A stretch of 64,000 nt of DNA from Lignipirellula cremea (GTDB taxonomy: Bacteria > Planctomycetota > Planctomycetia > Pirellulales > Pirellulaceae), in assembly GCF_007751035.1 (NCBI RefSeq), contig NZ_CP036433.1:2585001-2649000 (forward strand), in the 5' to 3' direction. Shown here piece by piece: positions 53,950 through 63,672 of this stretch. How positions within the stretch are numbered: the stretch's first letter is position 1; every line of letters starts with the position of its first letter. A program made the translations under genes and the position numbers. The notes below the pieces were generated by a model. That model was not told the DNA's origin, made no database searches, and saw only the letters and a program-made list of their open reading frames with translations.

Positions 53950-54789
53950 ATGAAACTCGGCCTGATCAACTCGGCCTGGGTCCAGGCGAACCAACCCACC
54001 GCCTATGGCCTGGAAAAAACGAAGGAAATCGGCTTCGACTGTGTCGATATTTTTGCCGATCCGCTCGATCTGGATGTGATCGAACGGCGTTTAATCAAGG
54101 ACGAATGCGATCGCCTGGAGCTGCCGATTGTGTCGCTCGCCTGTGTGGCGGTAGGGCTCATCGACTTCAACCCGAGCGTGCAGCGGTTTCATATGGATCG
54201 GGTGCAGGAATACCTGGACCTGGCGTATGAGTACAACGCCCAGAACGTGCTGCTGGTGATTGGCGAGTATATCTGGAATCGTGAGGTGATCCCGCCGCAA
54301 GACCAGTGGCGAATCGGCGTCGAGAACTGCCGGCGTCTGGGCGATTACGCCGCGGGGCTGGGGGTGAAGCTCGCGTTGGAGCTGGAACCGTTCAAGCTTT
54401 CGCTGATCAACTCGGTCGATTCGATGGTCCGTTTTCTCGACGATGTCGACCACGACTACGTGAAGGCCAACATCGATATCTCGCATCTCGTTCTGTCCGA
54501 CGTCGCCCCGCAAGAGCTGCAGAAGCTGGCCGGCAAGGCGATCCATGTGCACATTTCCGACTGCAACGGCAAGGTGCATGGCGACCTGCCGCCGGGCCGC
54601 GGCGTGGTGCCGTTCGCTCCGTATCTGGAAGAAATTCGCAAGCTGGAGATCGACGGCGCCATTTCCATCGAGCTGGAATACTCGCCCGAGCCGGATAAAA
54701 TTGTGGAATGGGTCCGCGAAGCGTACCAGGCGACCGATCAACTCATGCAGGCCGCGGGACTTCGCGGCGAAAGTTCAAGCTCCCTATGA
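53950..54789 (+). CDS. Sugar phosphate isomerase/epimerase family protein
   Basis: 279 residues, AP endonuclease 2-type TIM barrel. It begins MKLGLINSAWVQANQPTAYGLEKTKEIGFDCVDIFADPL. Metal-binding residues typical of the xylose isomerase-like fold are visible: Glu in VKLALELEPF, Asp/His in ANIDISHLVL, His in IHVHISDCNGKVHGDLPPGRGVVPF, and Glu in AISIELEYSPEP. Substrate unknown. Its stop overlaps the rpiA start (ATGA), so the two products are probably made together, linking it to pentose or related sugar metabolism. Confidence 0.92.
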   Translation: MKLGLINSAWVQANQPTAYGLEKTKEIGFDCVDIFADPLDLDVIERRLIKDECDRLELPIVSLACVAVGLIDFNPSVQRFHMDRVQEYLDLAYEYNAQNVLLVIGEYIWNREVIPPQDQWRIGVENCRRLGDYAAGLGVKLALELEPFKLSLINSVDSMVRFLDDVDHDYVKANIDISHLVLSDVAPQELQKLAGKAIHVHISDCNGKVHGDLPPGRGVVPFAPYLEEIRKLEIDGAISIELEYSPEPDKIVEWVREAYQATDQLMQAAGLRGESSSSL

Positions 54790-55466
54790 CCACGCCCGAT
54801 TACGAAGCGGAAAAACGCCAGGCCGCCGCCAGAAGCCTCGACTACATCAGGCCCGGCATGCGGCTGGGGCTGGGATCCGGCAGCACGGCCCGGTTTCTGG
54901 TCGATCTGCTGGCGAAGCGCGTCCAGGCGGGACTGCAGGTGCAATGCGTCGCCACTTCGGAAACCACGCACGGCTGGGCCGAACAGGCAGGGCTGCCGCT
55001 GACCACGCTCGATGAAACGCCCGAGCTCGATTTAACGATCGACGGAGCCGACGAAGCAGATCGCCAGCGCAACCTGATCAAAGGGGGCGGCGGCGCGCTG
55101 CTGCGGGAAAAAATCGTGGCGGGCGCCAGCCGGCAGATGATCGTGATTGCCGACTCCCGCAAGCTGGTTGACCAGTTGGGGGCCTTTCCGCTGCCGGTCG
55201 AGGTTGTGCCGTTCGCCTGTGAGCCGGTCGCCTGTCGACTGCGGGGGATGCAGGCCCGTCCCACGCTGCGTCTGCAGGATGGGAAGCCGTTCGTCACCGA
55301 CGAAGGGAACCATATCTTTGATTGCGCGCTGGAACGGATCGACGACCCGGCCGGCCTGGCGGCCGCCTTAGCGCAGATTCCCGGGATTGTGGAGCACGGG
55401 CTGTTTGTCGGTTACGCCGATATTCTGCTGATTGGCCGCGGCGACCAGGTCGAGGTGGTGGAGTAA
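54786..55466 (+). CDS. rpiA: Ribose-5-phosphate isomerase A
   Basis: 226 residues, normal size. Converts ribose-5-phosphate and ribulose-5-phosphate in the pentose phosphate pathway. Motifs: GLGSGSTARFLVDLLAKRV (phosphate-binding loop), LDLTIDGADEADRQRNLIKGGGGALLREKIVAGAS containing the catalytic DGADE, KGGGGA and ALLREK, and LPVEVVPFA. The start is chosen at the ATG overlapping the upstream stop codon by four bases; the frame is open upstream but runs through the previous gene. Confidence 0.96.
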   Translation: MTTPDYEAEKRQAAARSLDYIRPGMRLGLGSGSTARFLVDLLAKRVQAGLQVQCVATSETTHGWAEQAGLPLTTLDETPELDLTIDGADEADRQRNLIKGGGGALLREKIVAGASRQMIVIADSRKLVDQLGAFPLPVEVVPFACEPVACRLRGMQARPTLRLQDGKPFVTDEGNHIFDCALERIDDPAGLAAALAQIPGIVEHGLFVGYADILLIGRGDQVEVVE

Positions 55467-55542
55467 TCGGGCCTGGAAGGCGCTCCGGCCGCGGTTTTGG
55501 GAGTTTTCCTTCCCTCAGGGCGGTCGCAAGGGCGTCGTTTCG

Positions 55543-55571
55543 TTGACACCCGCATTCGCCCGCGCTAAAAT
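55543..55571 (+). promoter_or_regulatory. Sigma-70-type promoter of the acetyl-CoA synthetase gene
   Basis: TTGACA (55543-55548) and TAAAAT (55566-55571) are separated by exactly 17 bp. The -35 box is perfect and the -10 box matches the consensus at five of six positions. Transcription would begin near 55578, giving a leader of about 150 bases before the start codon at 55728. Confidence 0.75.
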
Positions 55572-55727
55572 CCTCTCTTCTTAAAAACTGGTTGCACGTC
55601 CCTGCCACGGCCCTCGCGGAAGATCGCAGGCGTCGTCCGGCTGGCTCCCTCCTTTCTGTCGAGGGTTCCGTCGGGCGGATCGTGGTGTTGTTCAGCCAGC
55701 TTCCCTGTTGTGGTAATCGAGGTAGAT

Positions 55728-57689
55728 ATGTCTGAAAAAGGCGGCGGTCAACTTGACACGGTGATGCACGAAGAGCGGCTTTTCCCGCCGACCGAGGCGT
55801 TTGTCGCCAAGGCGCAGATCAACTCTCCGGCAGCCTACGAACGCCTGTATAACGAATCCAAGAGCGACCCTCAGGGTTTCTGGGAGAAACTAGCCCGCGA
55901 AGAACTGCACTGGTTTGAGCCGTTCCACACCACGCTGGAATGGAAAGAGCCGCATGCCCAGTGGTTTGTCGGCGGCAAAACCAACGCCAGCTATAACTGC
56001 CTCGACGCGCATCTGGATACGTATCGTCGGAACAAAGCGGCCATCATCTGGGAAGGGGAGCCCGGCGATCAGCAGGTGCTGACCTACCAGCAGTTGCATC
56101 GCGAGGTGTGCAAGTTCGCCAATGTGCTGAAAACGCTCGGCGTGGGCCAGGGCGATGTCGTTTCCATTTATATGCCGATGACGCCCGAACTGGCCATCGC
56201 CATGCTGGCTTGCGCCCGGATCGGGGCGGTCCATTCGGTCATTTTCGCCGGCTTCTCGGCCGAAGCGATCGCCGACCGGAACAACGACGCCAGCGCCAAA
56301 CTGCAGATCACGGCCGACGCTGCCTGGCGCCGCGGGAAAGAACTGCCGCTGAAAGCGACGGTCGACGCCGCCCTGGCCAAGTCGCCTACGGTCCAAAAAT
56401 GCGTGGTTCTGAAGCGGGTCGGTTGCGAAACACCGATGCAGGAAGGCCGCGACGTCTGGTGGCACGAGCTGATGGCGGAAGCCTCGGCCGATTGCCCGGC
56501 CACGCCGCTTGATAGCGAGAACCCGCTGTTCATCCTGTACACCAGCGGCTCAACCGGCAAGCCCAAAGGGATCAAACACACCACGGCCGGCTACAACCTG
56601 TTCGTCAAGAAAACGTTCGAATGGGTCTTCGATCACCGGGATACCGATATCTTCTGGTGCACGGCCGACTGCGGCTGGGTCACGGGGCACAGCTATGTGG
56701 TCTACGGGCCGTTGACCGCCGGGGCCACCGTGCTGATGTACGAAGGGGCGCCCAACTACCCGGCCGAAGACCGTTTCTGGGATATCATCGAGCGGCATCA
56801 GCCGACTATTCTGTACACGGCCCCCACCGCCATCCGCGCGTTTATCAAATGGGGGGACGAGCATGTCGACAAGCACGACCTTTCCAGCCTGCGATTGCTC
56901 GGCACGGTCGGCGAAGGGATCAACCCGGAAGCCTGGATGTGGTACCACGAGAAGATCGGGGCAAAACGCTGCCCGATCGTCGATACCTGGTGGCAGACGG
57001 AAACCGGCGGCATCATGATGTCGCCGCTGCCTGGCGCCATTCCCGCCAAGCCTGGCAGTTGCACCAAACCGCTGCCTGGCGTGTTCCCGGCAATCGTCGA
57101 TGAAGAAGGCCAGCCGGTCGAAGCGAACCATGGCGGCTGGCTGACCATGACTCACCCCTGGCCCGGCATGCTCCGCGGGATCTGGGGCGACGAAGCCCGC
57201 TACGAAGAGCAGTACTGGTCCAAGGTGCCCGGCAGTTATCTGGCCGGCGACAACGCCCGCTGCGACAACGACGGCTATTACTGGATCATGGGCCGCATCG
57301 ACGATGTGATCAATGTTTCCGGTCATCGCCTGAGCACGATCGAAGTCGAGAGCGCCCTGGTCAGCCATCCCAATGTGGCCGAAGCGGCCGCCGTGGGACG
57401 TCCCGACGAGATCAAAGGCCAGGCGATCGCCGTCTTTGTCACCGTCAAAGGGGCCGAACCGTCGGAAGAACTGCGGCAAGCGCTGAAGATGCACGTCCGC
57501 AAAGAGATCGGCGCGCTGGCCCAGCCCGACGACATTCGCTTTACCAGCTCTCTTCCCAAAACACGCAGCGGCAAAATCATGCGTCGCCTGCTGCGGGATA
57601 TTGCTTCGGGACAGGAAGCGGCCGGTGATACCTCCACCCTGGAGGATCTCAGCGTTCTCGCCAAGCTGCGCGACGACGACGAATCTTAA
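55728..57689 (+). CDS. acsA: Acetyl-CoA synthetase (AMP-forming)
   Basis: 653 residues, the full size of the enzyme that activates acetate to acetyl-CoA with ATP. Motifs: [16 protein letters not shown] (P-loop-like A3), [10 protein letters not shown] (A5), [24 protein letters not shown] (A8 hinge), and [14 protein letters not shown] with the C-terminal catalytic Lys that is the usual acetylation control site. The start at 55728 follows GAGG; a GTG six codons upstream is an alternative. A strong predicted promoter precedes it. It would feed acetyl-CoA to central metabolism whose NADH is reoxidised by complex I. Confidence 0.96.
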   Translation: MSEKGGGQLDTVMHEERLFPPTEAFVAKAQINSPAAYERLYNESKSDPQGFWEKLAREELHWFEPFHTTLEWKEPHAQWFVGGKTNASYNCLDAHLDTYRRNKAAIIWEGEPGDQQVLTYQQLHREVCKFANVLKTLGVGQGDVVSIYMPMTPELAIAMLACARIGAVHSVIFAGFSAEAIADRNNDASAKLQITADAAWRRGKELPLKATVDAALAKSPTVQKCVVLKRVGCETPMQEGRDVWWHELMAEASADCPATPLDSENPLFILYTSGSTGKPKGIKHTTAGYNLFVKKTFEWVFDHRDTDIFWCTADCGWVTGHSYVVYGPLTAGATVLMYEGAPNYPAEDRFWDIIERHQPTILYTAPTAIRAFIKWGDEHVDKHDLSSLRLLGTVGEGINPEAWMWYHEKIGAKRCPIVDTWWQTETGGIMMSPLPGAIPAKPGSCTKPLPGVFPAIVDEEGQPVEANHGGWLTMTHPWPGMLRGIWGDEARYEEQYWSKVPGSYLAGDNARCDNDGYYWIMGRIDDVINVSGHRLSTIEVESALVSHPNVAEAAAVGRPDEIKGQAIAVFVTVKGAEPSEELRQALKMHVRKEIGALAQPDDIRFTSSLPKTRSGKIMRRLLRDIASGQEAAGDTSTLEDLSVLAKLRDDDES

Positions 57690-57713
57690 ACCGTTCTCAA
57701 AGGGAACGCCCCG

Positions 57714-58679
57714 ATGCAGGGAAACCCCACGATGCGATTGCTGGCCGTGGCCGCCGTACTTTACGGCGGCGGGAGCCTGGGCGTTGCCGGTCTGCCCAGC
57801 CAGGGTAATGCGGCGGAACCCGTGGCGGAGAAAGCGTCGGCGGAGCCGGTGCAGTTTGGGGCGGCCGTTGTTTTTGGGCGGTTGCCGGACTCCGTGACGA
57901 TCGGCTCCTGTGCGGCTGTGTCGGTGGATTCGCAGGGACGCATCTATCTGTTTCATCGCGGCCGCCAGCCGATTCGCTGCTATGACCAGCAGGGCGACCT
58001 GCTGCGGTCCTGGGGCGACGACGAGATCCACACGGCTCATGGCCTGCGGATCGACGCCGACGACAACGTCTGGGTGACCGACATGGGCGCCCATCGCGTG
58101 CGCCAGTACAGCCCCCGGGGAGATCTGCTGCTCACGCTGGGAACGGGCCAACCGGGGGACGACGACGACCAGTTTGATCGTCCGACCGACCTGGCGTTTG
58201 GCGCCAAAGGGGAAGTGTTCATCTCCGACGGTTATGGCAACAGCCGCGTACTGGTGATGTCGCCCGGCGGCGTGCTGCAGGGGCAGTGGGGAAAGCGGGG
58301 CGTGGAGCCCGGGCAGTTCCATCTGCCCCACTCGCTGCTGATCGATTCCCAGGGCCGACTGCTGGTCGGCGATCGGGAGAACGACCGGATCCAGGTGTTC
58401 ACCCAGCAAGGGAAACTGCTCGAAATCTGGAAAGGCTACGCCCCCTACGGCCTGGCGCTGGATCCGGCGGGGAACGTCTTTGTGGCCGACGGCAGGGCGA
58501 ACCAGGTGCTGCAGCTCGACAGCGACGGCAAGGTCGTGCAGCGGATCGGCCGCCGCGGCGACAAGCCGGGCGAATTCCAGATGCCCCACATGCTGGCCTT
58601 CGACGCTGACGGCAATCTGTTCGTCGCCGAAGTTCAGGGAAAACGCCTGCAGAAGTTTCCGCGTCTGACGCGCCCTTAG
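57714..58679 (+). CDS. Secreted NHL-repeat (beta-propeller) protein
   Basis: 321 residues. A hydrophobic N-terminus (MRLLAVAAVLYGGGSLGVAGL) looks like a signal peptide. At least five NHL-type blades follow, each with a pattern like VSVDSQGRIYLFHRG, LRIDADDNVWVTDMGAHRVRQYSPRGDLL, LAFGAKGEVFISDGYGNSRVLVMSPGG, LLIDSQGRLLVGDRENDRIQVFTQQGKLL and LALDPAGNVFVADGRANQVLQLDSDGKV. This resembles the lyase half of peptidyl-glycine alpha-amidating enzymes and related six-bladed propellers, which often bind proteins or sugars. A second start at 57732 is possible. It follows acsA by 24 bp and may be cotranscribed. Confidence 0.9.
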   Translation: MQGNPTMRLLAVAAVLYGGGSLGVAGLPSQGNAAEPVAEKASAEPVQFGAAVVFGRLPDSVTIGSCAAVSVDSQGRIYLFHRGRQPIRCYDQQGDLLRSWGDDEIHTAHGLRIDADDNVWVTDMGAHRVRQYSPRGDLLLTLGTGQPGDDDDQFDRPTDLAFGAKGEVFISDGYGNSRVLVMSPGGVLQGQWGKRGVEPGQFHLPHSLLIDSQGRLLVGDRENDRIQVFTQQGKLLEIWKGYAPYGLALDPAGNVFVADGRANQVLQLDSDGKVVQRIGRRGDKPGEFQMPHMLAFDADGNLFVAEVQGKRLQKFPRLTRP

Positions 58680-58784
58680 CCAGCATCGGGTCGCAGTCCG
58701 TCGTCCTTCACTCCCGACGTTTGATCCTTTCTGACCGCGAACGGTTTCTCTTCGCACGCGGGAATGGTGAAGGTCGAATCACGC

Positions 58785-58790
58785 TATAAT
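58785..58790 (+). promoter_or_regulatory. Exact TATAAT box upstream of an oxidoreductase gene
   Basis: TATAAT lies 44 bases before the ATG at 58834, a suitable distance for a -10 element in GC-rich DNA where the hexamer is rare by chance. No good -35 match lies 16-18 bp upstream, so the promoter call is tentative. Confidence 0.4.
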
Positions 58791-58833
58791 CACCCGACGA
58801 CTTGCGTTATTACTTTTGCCGGGGGATGAATAA

Positions 58834-59799
58834 ATGTTGGAACCGCTGCGCTGGGGCATTCTGGGAACCGGCAAAATCGCGAACCGTTTTGCCGATGAAT
58901 TGCGGCAAGCGCAGGCCGGCGTGCTGGCGGCGACCGGCTCCCGCACGCTGGATTCGGCCAGCAGCTTTGCGGCCCAATACGGCGGCCAGGCGCACGGCAG
59001 TTATGAACAGCTGTTAGCGGATCCCACCGTGGAAGCGGTTTACATCTCGCTGCCCAATGCGCTGCATTACCCGTGGACGCTGCTGGCCCTGCAGGCGGGC
59101 AAGCATGTGCTGTGCGAGAAGCCGATGGCGGCCAAGGCAAGCGAAGCGGAAGAGATGTTCGAGGCGGCCGACAAAGCCGGCCTGCGGCTGGCTGAAGCGT
59201 TCATGTACCGGCATCATCCGGCCGTGGGGCAAATGCTGAGGACGGCGCACGAAGGGGCCGTGGGACAGATCCGGCTGATCAGGGCGAACTTTACCTTCCA
59301 TCGCCAGGCAACGCTGGAAGACGGCCGTTACCAGACCAAACTGGCCGGCGGATCGCTGATGGATGTCGGCTGCTACTGTGTGAACTTCTCCCGGGCCGTC
59401 GCCCAGGCGGAGCCTTCGGAAGTGCATGCGGCCGCCCATCGGCACGAGTCGGGCGTCGATGACTATGCTGCCGGGGTGCTGAATTTCAACGGGCAGATTC
59501 TGGCTTCGTTCACCTGCGGGATGACGGTGGAAAGCAATCGCCAGACCCTCATTGCCGGCGATGAAGGCTATCTCATGATGCCCGATCCCTGGCAGGGGGA
59601 CGGTTCGTATTCCCTGTTCCGCGGCGAGGAAGAGCAGAAGTTCTGCGTGCCGTCGGACCGAGGGCGGTTCGCCCTGGAGGCGGATGAAATGGCGCACCTG
59701 GTTCGAGAAGGGGGCGAACAGATCGTCACCCCGGCGGACACGCTGGGGAATCTCCAGGTGCTGGACGATCTGCGGAGCGACGCCGGTCTGGGCTACTAA
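58834..59799 (+). CDS. Gfo/Idh/MocA family oxidoreductase
   Basis: 321 residues. Rossmann motif WGILGTGKIANRFADEL, then VEAVYISLPNALHYPWTLLALQAGKHVLCEKPMA with the conserved EKP, and the C-terminal domain element GGSLMDVGCYCVNFSRAV with RLAEAFMYRHHPAVGQM. This matches the trans-1,2-dihydrobenzene-1,2-diol dehydrogenase/glucose-fructose oxidoreductase-like branch, NAD(P)-dependent; the substrate is undetermined. No signal peptide. The start is the first residue of the conserved N-terminus. It differs clearly in sequence from the other family member at 12086-13207. Confidence 0.93.
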   Translation: MLEPLRWGILGTGKIANRFADELRQAQAGVLAATGSRTLDSASSFAAQYGGQAHGSYEQLLADPTVEAVYISLPNALHYPWTLLALQAGKHVLCEKPMAAKASEAEEMFEAADKAGLRLAEAFMYRHHPAVGQMLRTAHEGAVGQIRLIRANFTFHRQATLEDGRYQTKLAGGSLMDVGCYCVNFSRAVAQAEPSEVHAAAHRHESGVDDYAAGVLNFNGQILASFTCGMTVESNRQTLIAGDEGYLMMPDPWQGDGSYSLFRGEEEQKFCVPSDRGRFALEADEMAHLVREGGEQIVTPADTLGNLQVLDDLRSDAGLGY

Positions 59800-59847
59800 A
59801 GATAGCCCAGAACCAGGACGTCAGGCCGTAGAGGAATGGGAGCGACT

Positions 59848-60384
59848 TCAGGACAGCAGCAGGGGCGGGTCGTCTCCTTCGTGACTGCGTTCCCATTCCC
59901 GGCGCACTTCGCGCAGGCCATAGGCGCACATTTCGAACTCTTTGCTCAGCCGCTGCAGGACGTCGTTGTTGGCGTCTGTTTCGCTGCTGGCCTCGATGGT
60001 GCTGGCGATGTAGTACGCATGTTTGCCGTGCTGGCAGTAGTCGCCGTAAAAGTCATAGGCCTCGGCCCCGCGCGCCCGGCGGAGCGTTTCCGGGTAGATC
60101 CCGGCCCAGAACAGGGCGAAGTCGCCAATGTGGCGATGGACTTCGCGGCGAGCATCGCCCACCCGGGCTTCGGCCTCGCTGAGCATCTCTCCGATGGCGC
60201 CGAGCTGTTTGCCGCGGGGATTTCGCACCCGCTGCACTGCGTCCATGCGAATAAAACGGATCAGCAACTGGCTGAGGTAATCGACCATGGGAGGGTCGGC
60301 GACGCCTAGTTGCGACTGGAAGACGTTCTCCGCCATACCGGCGAAGAATCGGTCTAAACCACGAGAAGAAGGTTCAGCGGTCAT
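59848..60384 (-). CDS. Conserved hypothetical protein
   Basis: 178 residues. The start is decided by GGAGGAAATCTA before ATG 60384, an unusually good Shine-Dalgarno match; an upstream in-frame ATG lacks one. Sequence is helical: GLDRFFAGMAENVFQSQLGVADPPMVDYLSQLLIRFIRMDAV, GEMLSEAEARVGDARREVHRHIGDFALFWAGIYPE, YDFYGDYCQHGKHAYYIASTIEA. No signal peptide, membrane segment or known domain was recognised. His, Cys and Tyr near HIGDFALFWAG and YCQHGKHAYY could be functional. It converges with the oxidoreductase gene. Confidence 0.75.
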   Translation of the reverse strand: MTAEPSSRGLDRFFAGMAENVFQSQLGVADPPMVDYLSQLLIRFIRMDAVQRVRNPRGKQLGAIGEMLSEAEARVGDARREVHRHIGDFALFWAGIYPETLRRARGAEAYDFYGDYCQHGKHAYYIASTIEASSETDANNDVLQRLSKEFEMCAYGLREVRREWERSHEGDDPPLLLS

Positions 60385-60750
60385 TAGATTTCCTCCGGGA
60401 TGCCGTGTAGAAACCTCTATCCCATAGTATTTAGCGACCTCGCTGCGGGTCAAGAGAAACCACGTAATCTGCGCAAACGGCGCGAAAGAACTCGGAAGAC
60501 CATTACCTGTGGCGACAATTGTGCGGAAAAGGTAGACGTCGCGGCGGATCGGATTAGAGTAAAACAGTCGCCCGGAATCGTTCCCCCAGGAAAATCCGGC
60601 GGCGGCGCCGGGAATAGTCAGCGATTCGACAGACGAATCTCTTGGCGTAGACTGTTAACAAGCGAACGAAACTGCGAGACCCCGACGCGCCTGAGCGTGC
60701 GGGGGGGTCTTTCCACCCCGGCTTCTTTCCTCGAAATTCGCGGAACCTCG
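60385..60750. other. Intergenic region with a GC-rich hairpin
   Basis: 366 bases between divergent genes. At 60677-60710 an imperfect hairpin can form: AGACCCC (60677-60683) pairs with GGGGTCT (60704-60710) and an inner stem CGCGC/GCGTG adds five pairs. No T-run follows, so a terminator is unlikely; it may be a structured leader of the downstream gene, 40 bases away. No gene is seen. Confidence 0.45.
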
Positions 60751-61116
60751 ATGGCATCCTCCCCCTTTGATAACGATTCCGACATTCCCGCCGACAGCGC
60801 GCTCGATATGGACCTGGGCGGCGATATGTCGCTGGATATGCCGGTAGAATCCACGGAAAATGCCGAGCAGGCTCCGGGCGATATGTTTGCCGGCGTGCCC
60901 GACAAAGCTCCCGCCGGGGGACCCGCGGAGGCCGACGCGCCGGAGGAAGTGCCCGTCAAAAGGACGCCGTCGGACGTCTATTCCTGGCTACTGGCGGCGG
61001 CGTTTATCTGTTTATGTACAGGCGTGTTGCTGCTCTATATGGAACTACGCGACTATGGCAGTTATCCGTACTGGAAGACCAGCGGATCCGCGGCCGTAGG
61101 GGCGTCCGGCAGATAA
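60751..61116 (+). CDS. Small single-pass membrane protein
   Basis: 121 residues. The acidic, low-complexity N-terminal part includes NDSDIPADSALDMDLGGDMSLDMPVEST. One transmembrane helix follows near 78-99 (VYSWLLAAAFICLCTGVLLLYMEL) and a short aromatic tail, RDYGSYPYWKT. GGAA lies five bases before the ATG. The acidic part followed by one membrane span suggests an adaptor-like role, but no family was recognised. The large J-like protein gene follows 144 bp downstream on the same strand. Confidence 0.7.
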   Translation: MASSPFDNDSDIPADSALDMDLGGDMSLDMPVESTENAEQAPGDMFAGVPDKAPAGGPAEADAPEEVPVKRTPSDVYSWLLAAAFICLCTGVLLLYMELRDYGSYPYWKTSGSAAVGASGR

Positions 61117-61260
61117 GCCCTTGCTTGCAGAAAAATTCCCGCGTAGGATTAATCTCCCGTGGGGTGCTGCCAAGGCGCTAATTCATCGCCCCCTGCCTGC
61201 CTGGCCGTGGCTGGCGATCGACCGCCTCGGCTTCCCATTCTCCCACCCCTGGGATCTGCT

Positions 61261-63501
61261 GTGGTTGATTCGTTCAACGCCTATCGCGAGTGGCTAGGGA
61301 TCGATGCGGCCCCTTCGCCGCGTAATTTCTATCAGCTTCTGAGTCTGCCGGACACGGAATCGGACCGCGACAAAATTGCGTCGGCGGCGGATCGCGCCCT
61401 GACCAAAGTTCGCGGATTCAAACCGGGAGCCAACGCCCGCAACTGGGCCGCCCTGCTTGACGAAATCAAAGAAGCAAAGCGCCGGCTGCTTGATGCGAGC
61501 GAGAAACAGGCGTACGACGAGCAGGTTCGCAATGGCTCCGTGGCTCCGGTTTCCGGCGCTTTGTCATCGCCTTCCGCCGGCCCGGCGGCCCCCGCGGCTC
61601 CTTCCAATCCGGCCATGTACCCCCCCGGCATGGGCCAGGCGAGTTCTGGCGCCCCTGTCATTCCGACGGCTCCCTCCACGTGGCCCCAAACACCGTCGAC
61701 TCCCGGCCATGGCAGTCCGCAGGGCGGATTTTCGCCCGACCCTTACGGCGGAATCACCCCCGGCGCGGCTCCGCAGCCCTATGGTTCGCCCAGCCAGTCC
61801 GCCAGTCCGCAAATGCCGTACAGCGGCTCGCCAGCTTCGAACCCGCCAGCCGGAGTCGATCCGATGGCTCCCGTCGGAGGCTTCCCGCAAAGCAGCACGC
61901 CCTCGGCCGGTTTTAACAGCCCCGCGTCGTATGAGCCGTATGACTATGACCCGATGGCGCCCGCCGATCCTTACGGCGCCCCCGGAGCCGGTTCGCCGCC
62001 AGCCAATCCGATGGCCGCTTATCCGGCGCCTTCCAACCCGATGGCCGCCACTCCCCAAGCCGGCAATCCGCCCGCCTACAATCCCCAAGCTTATGCACAG
62101 CCCGGGAATGCCCAGGGCGGTATTCCGGTGAGCCCCTATAACCCAATGGCCCCCGCCAGCGGAGCCGGCGCCGCGACTCCCTATGCGGCGCCGATGGCCG
62201 GATACAGCACGCCGATAGCGAGCAACGGTTATGGCGCGCCGACGACGCCGCTGGTGACTCCCTATGCGGACGAAGATCTTGGCGCGGGCACGCCGACCGT
62301 AAAACACGGAAAGCAGTCGCTCGCCCAGCAACGCAAGTCGCAAGGCCGGCAAACGGGACTGCTGGCCGTGGGTTCGCTGGTGATCTTCGGCTTGCTGGCC
62401 GGAGCAATCTATCTGTTCGTTAACAAAACAGCCGGAACCGATGCGGTCGCCGTGGTTCCCGGTCAGGAGCAAACCCCGCCGCCCGTAACAGGCAACGATC
62501 TTCCAGGCGCAATCATGCCGCCGGTGAATCCCGCGAATCCGGGGCAAACGAATCCGGCTCCCGTCAATCCGACCGCGAACGTTCCGCCGATGGTCAATCC
62601 GCCTGCGAGCAATCCGCCTGCGAGCAATCCGCCTGCGGGTAACCCGTCGACAGGAAATCCGCCGATGGGAAATCCACCGATGGGCAAGGAACCCTTGTTC
62701 AAGAAGGATCCTTCCTTTGAGCCGGATCCGCCGTCTTCCAATCCGCCAGCGACCGATCCTGCACCGTCCCAATCGCCTGCCGAAGATCCGGCCATGGCGG
62801 ACCCGTTCGGCGTGAATCCTGCCATGGCGAACCTGCCCGGCGGCGCAGCCGATCCGGAAACGATGGCGAGCGTCGGCACGCCTGGAACGGCCCCGACCGA
62901 GCCGCCGCCCGCCGGTCCGCCGAAGCCAACCGCCAATGACGTGCGCCAGTTGTCGGAGTCGCTGACCAAAGCCCGGGCGGCCCTCCATGCGCGGGACTTT
63001 GGTACGGTAGCGAAAGAACTGACCGTCATCGACAAGTTGCCCCAATTGCCTGTGCATCAGGAGAAGTCCGACCGCCTGGAGAGCCTCGTCGGTCTGAGCC
63101 GTCAATTCTGGGAAGCCGTAACCTCGGAACTGGCGCGACTCAAAGGCGGCGACGAACTGCAGATCGGCGACACGTTTGTTTCGATCGTCGAAGCAGAGCC
63201 CGACCACCTGACCATTCGCACCGCAGGGCGGAACCAGCGTTACGCCACCCGTGACATTCCAGCTGGTCTGGCCCGTGTGCTGGCGGAGCGGTTCCTGAAC
63301 CAACAAGACCCGCAAAACGTGGCAGTGATCGGCGCCATCTATGCCGTCGAGAGCAACACCGACGATCCGGCCAAACGTCGCGAATACGCCGGTAAAGCTC
63401 GGCAGTACTGGAAGCAGGCCGAATCCGGCGGAGCCAAACTTGGCGACCTGGTCAAAGTGCTGGACGACACTTACGATCGACTGGCAGACGACCTGAAGTA
63501 G
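61261..63501 (+). CDS. Membrane protein with a J-like N-terminal domain and Pro-rich regions
   Basis: About 746 residues from a GTG start. Residues 1-85 (DSFNAYREWLGIDAAPSPRNFYQLLSLPDTESDRDKI...LLDEIKEAKRRLLDASEKQAYDEQV) resemble the J-like domain found at the N-terminus of many planctomycete proteins: helices in J-domain order, but without the HPD tripeptide needed to stimulate Hsp70. About 270 residues of Pro/Ala/Gly/Tyr-rich linker follow (PYGGITPGAAPQPYG), then one transmembrane helix (TGLLAVGSLVIFGLLAGAIYLFV), a second Pro/Asn-rich repeat region and a folded C-terminus (NDVRQLSESLTKARAALHARDFGTVAKEL). The GTG at 61159 would add an unlikely Cys/Pro-rich leader. An Hsp70-family gene follows 171 bp downstream. 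Confidence 0.8.
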   Translation: MVDSFNAYREWLGIDAAPSPRNFYQLLSLPDTESDRDKIASAADRALTKVRGFKPGANARNWAALLDEIKEAKRRLLDASEKQAYDEQVRNGSVAPVSGALSSPSAGPAAPAAPSNPAMYPPGMGQASSGAPVIPTAPSTWPQTPSTPGHGSPQGGFSPDPYGGITPGAAPQPYGSPSQSASPQMPYSGSPASNPPAGVDPMAPVGGFPQSSTPSAGFNSPASYEPYDYDPMAPADPYGAPGAGSPPANPMAAYPAPSNPMAATPQAGNPPAYNPQAYAQPGNAQGGIPVSPYNPMAPASGAGAATPYAAPMAGYSTPIASNGYGAPTTPLVTPYADEDLGAGTPTVKHGKQSLAQQRKSQGRQTGLLAVGSLVIFGLLAGAIYLFVNKTAGTDAVAVVPGQEQTPPPVTGNDLPGAIMPPVNPANPGQTNPAPVNPTANVPPMVNPPASNPPASNPPAGNPSTGNPPMGNPPMGKEPLFKKDPSFEPDPPSSNPPATDPAPSQSPAEDPAMADPFGVNPAMANLPGGAADPETMASVGTPGTAPTEPPPAGPPKPTANDVRQLSESLTKARAALHARDFGTVAKELTVIDKLPQLPVHQEKSDRLESLVGLSRQFWEAVTSELARLKGGDELQIGDTFVSIVEAEPDHLTIRTAGRNQRYATRDIPAGLARVLAERFLNQQDPQNVAVIGAIYAVESNTDDPAKRREYAGKARQYWKQAESGGAKLGDLVKVLDDTYDRLADDLK
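62596..62685 (+). repeat. Six tandem 15-bp repeats coding NPPxx units
   Basis: Six consecutive 15-base units start at 62596, 62611, 62626, 62641, 62656 and 62671, translating to NPPAS NPPAS NPPAG NPSTG NPPMG NPPMG. They lie in the extracytoplasmic linker of the J-like protein and are likely to vary in number between strains through slippage. Confidence 0.85.
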
Positions 63502-63672
63502 TCGCGGCCGGCAGACTCGACGAGAAGGAACCCGGTTGCTCTCCGACCTGGTCCCGCACAAAATGGGCAGCTCTCGCCGAACCGGCCTGCCCCGCTGGAA
63601 CCTGGTCCTGCCGCATCACCCGGTTTTTCTTTCGTAACTTCTTTCGCCCCTCGTTTCGTTTGCAGGACGCAC

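Noticed and set aside
56550-58757. A 735-codon open frame antisense to acsA and the NHL-repeat gene
   Set aside because: It is a mirror of two well-supported genes in GC-rich DNA; the translation is His/Arg/Gln-rich with no domain and runs across an intergenic gap.
61564-63561. A 665-codon minus-strand frame opposite the J-like protein gene
   Set aside because: It arises from the repetitive Pro/Ala/Asn codons of the sense gene; its translation is Gly/Arg low complexity.
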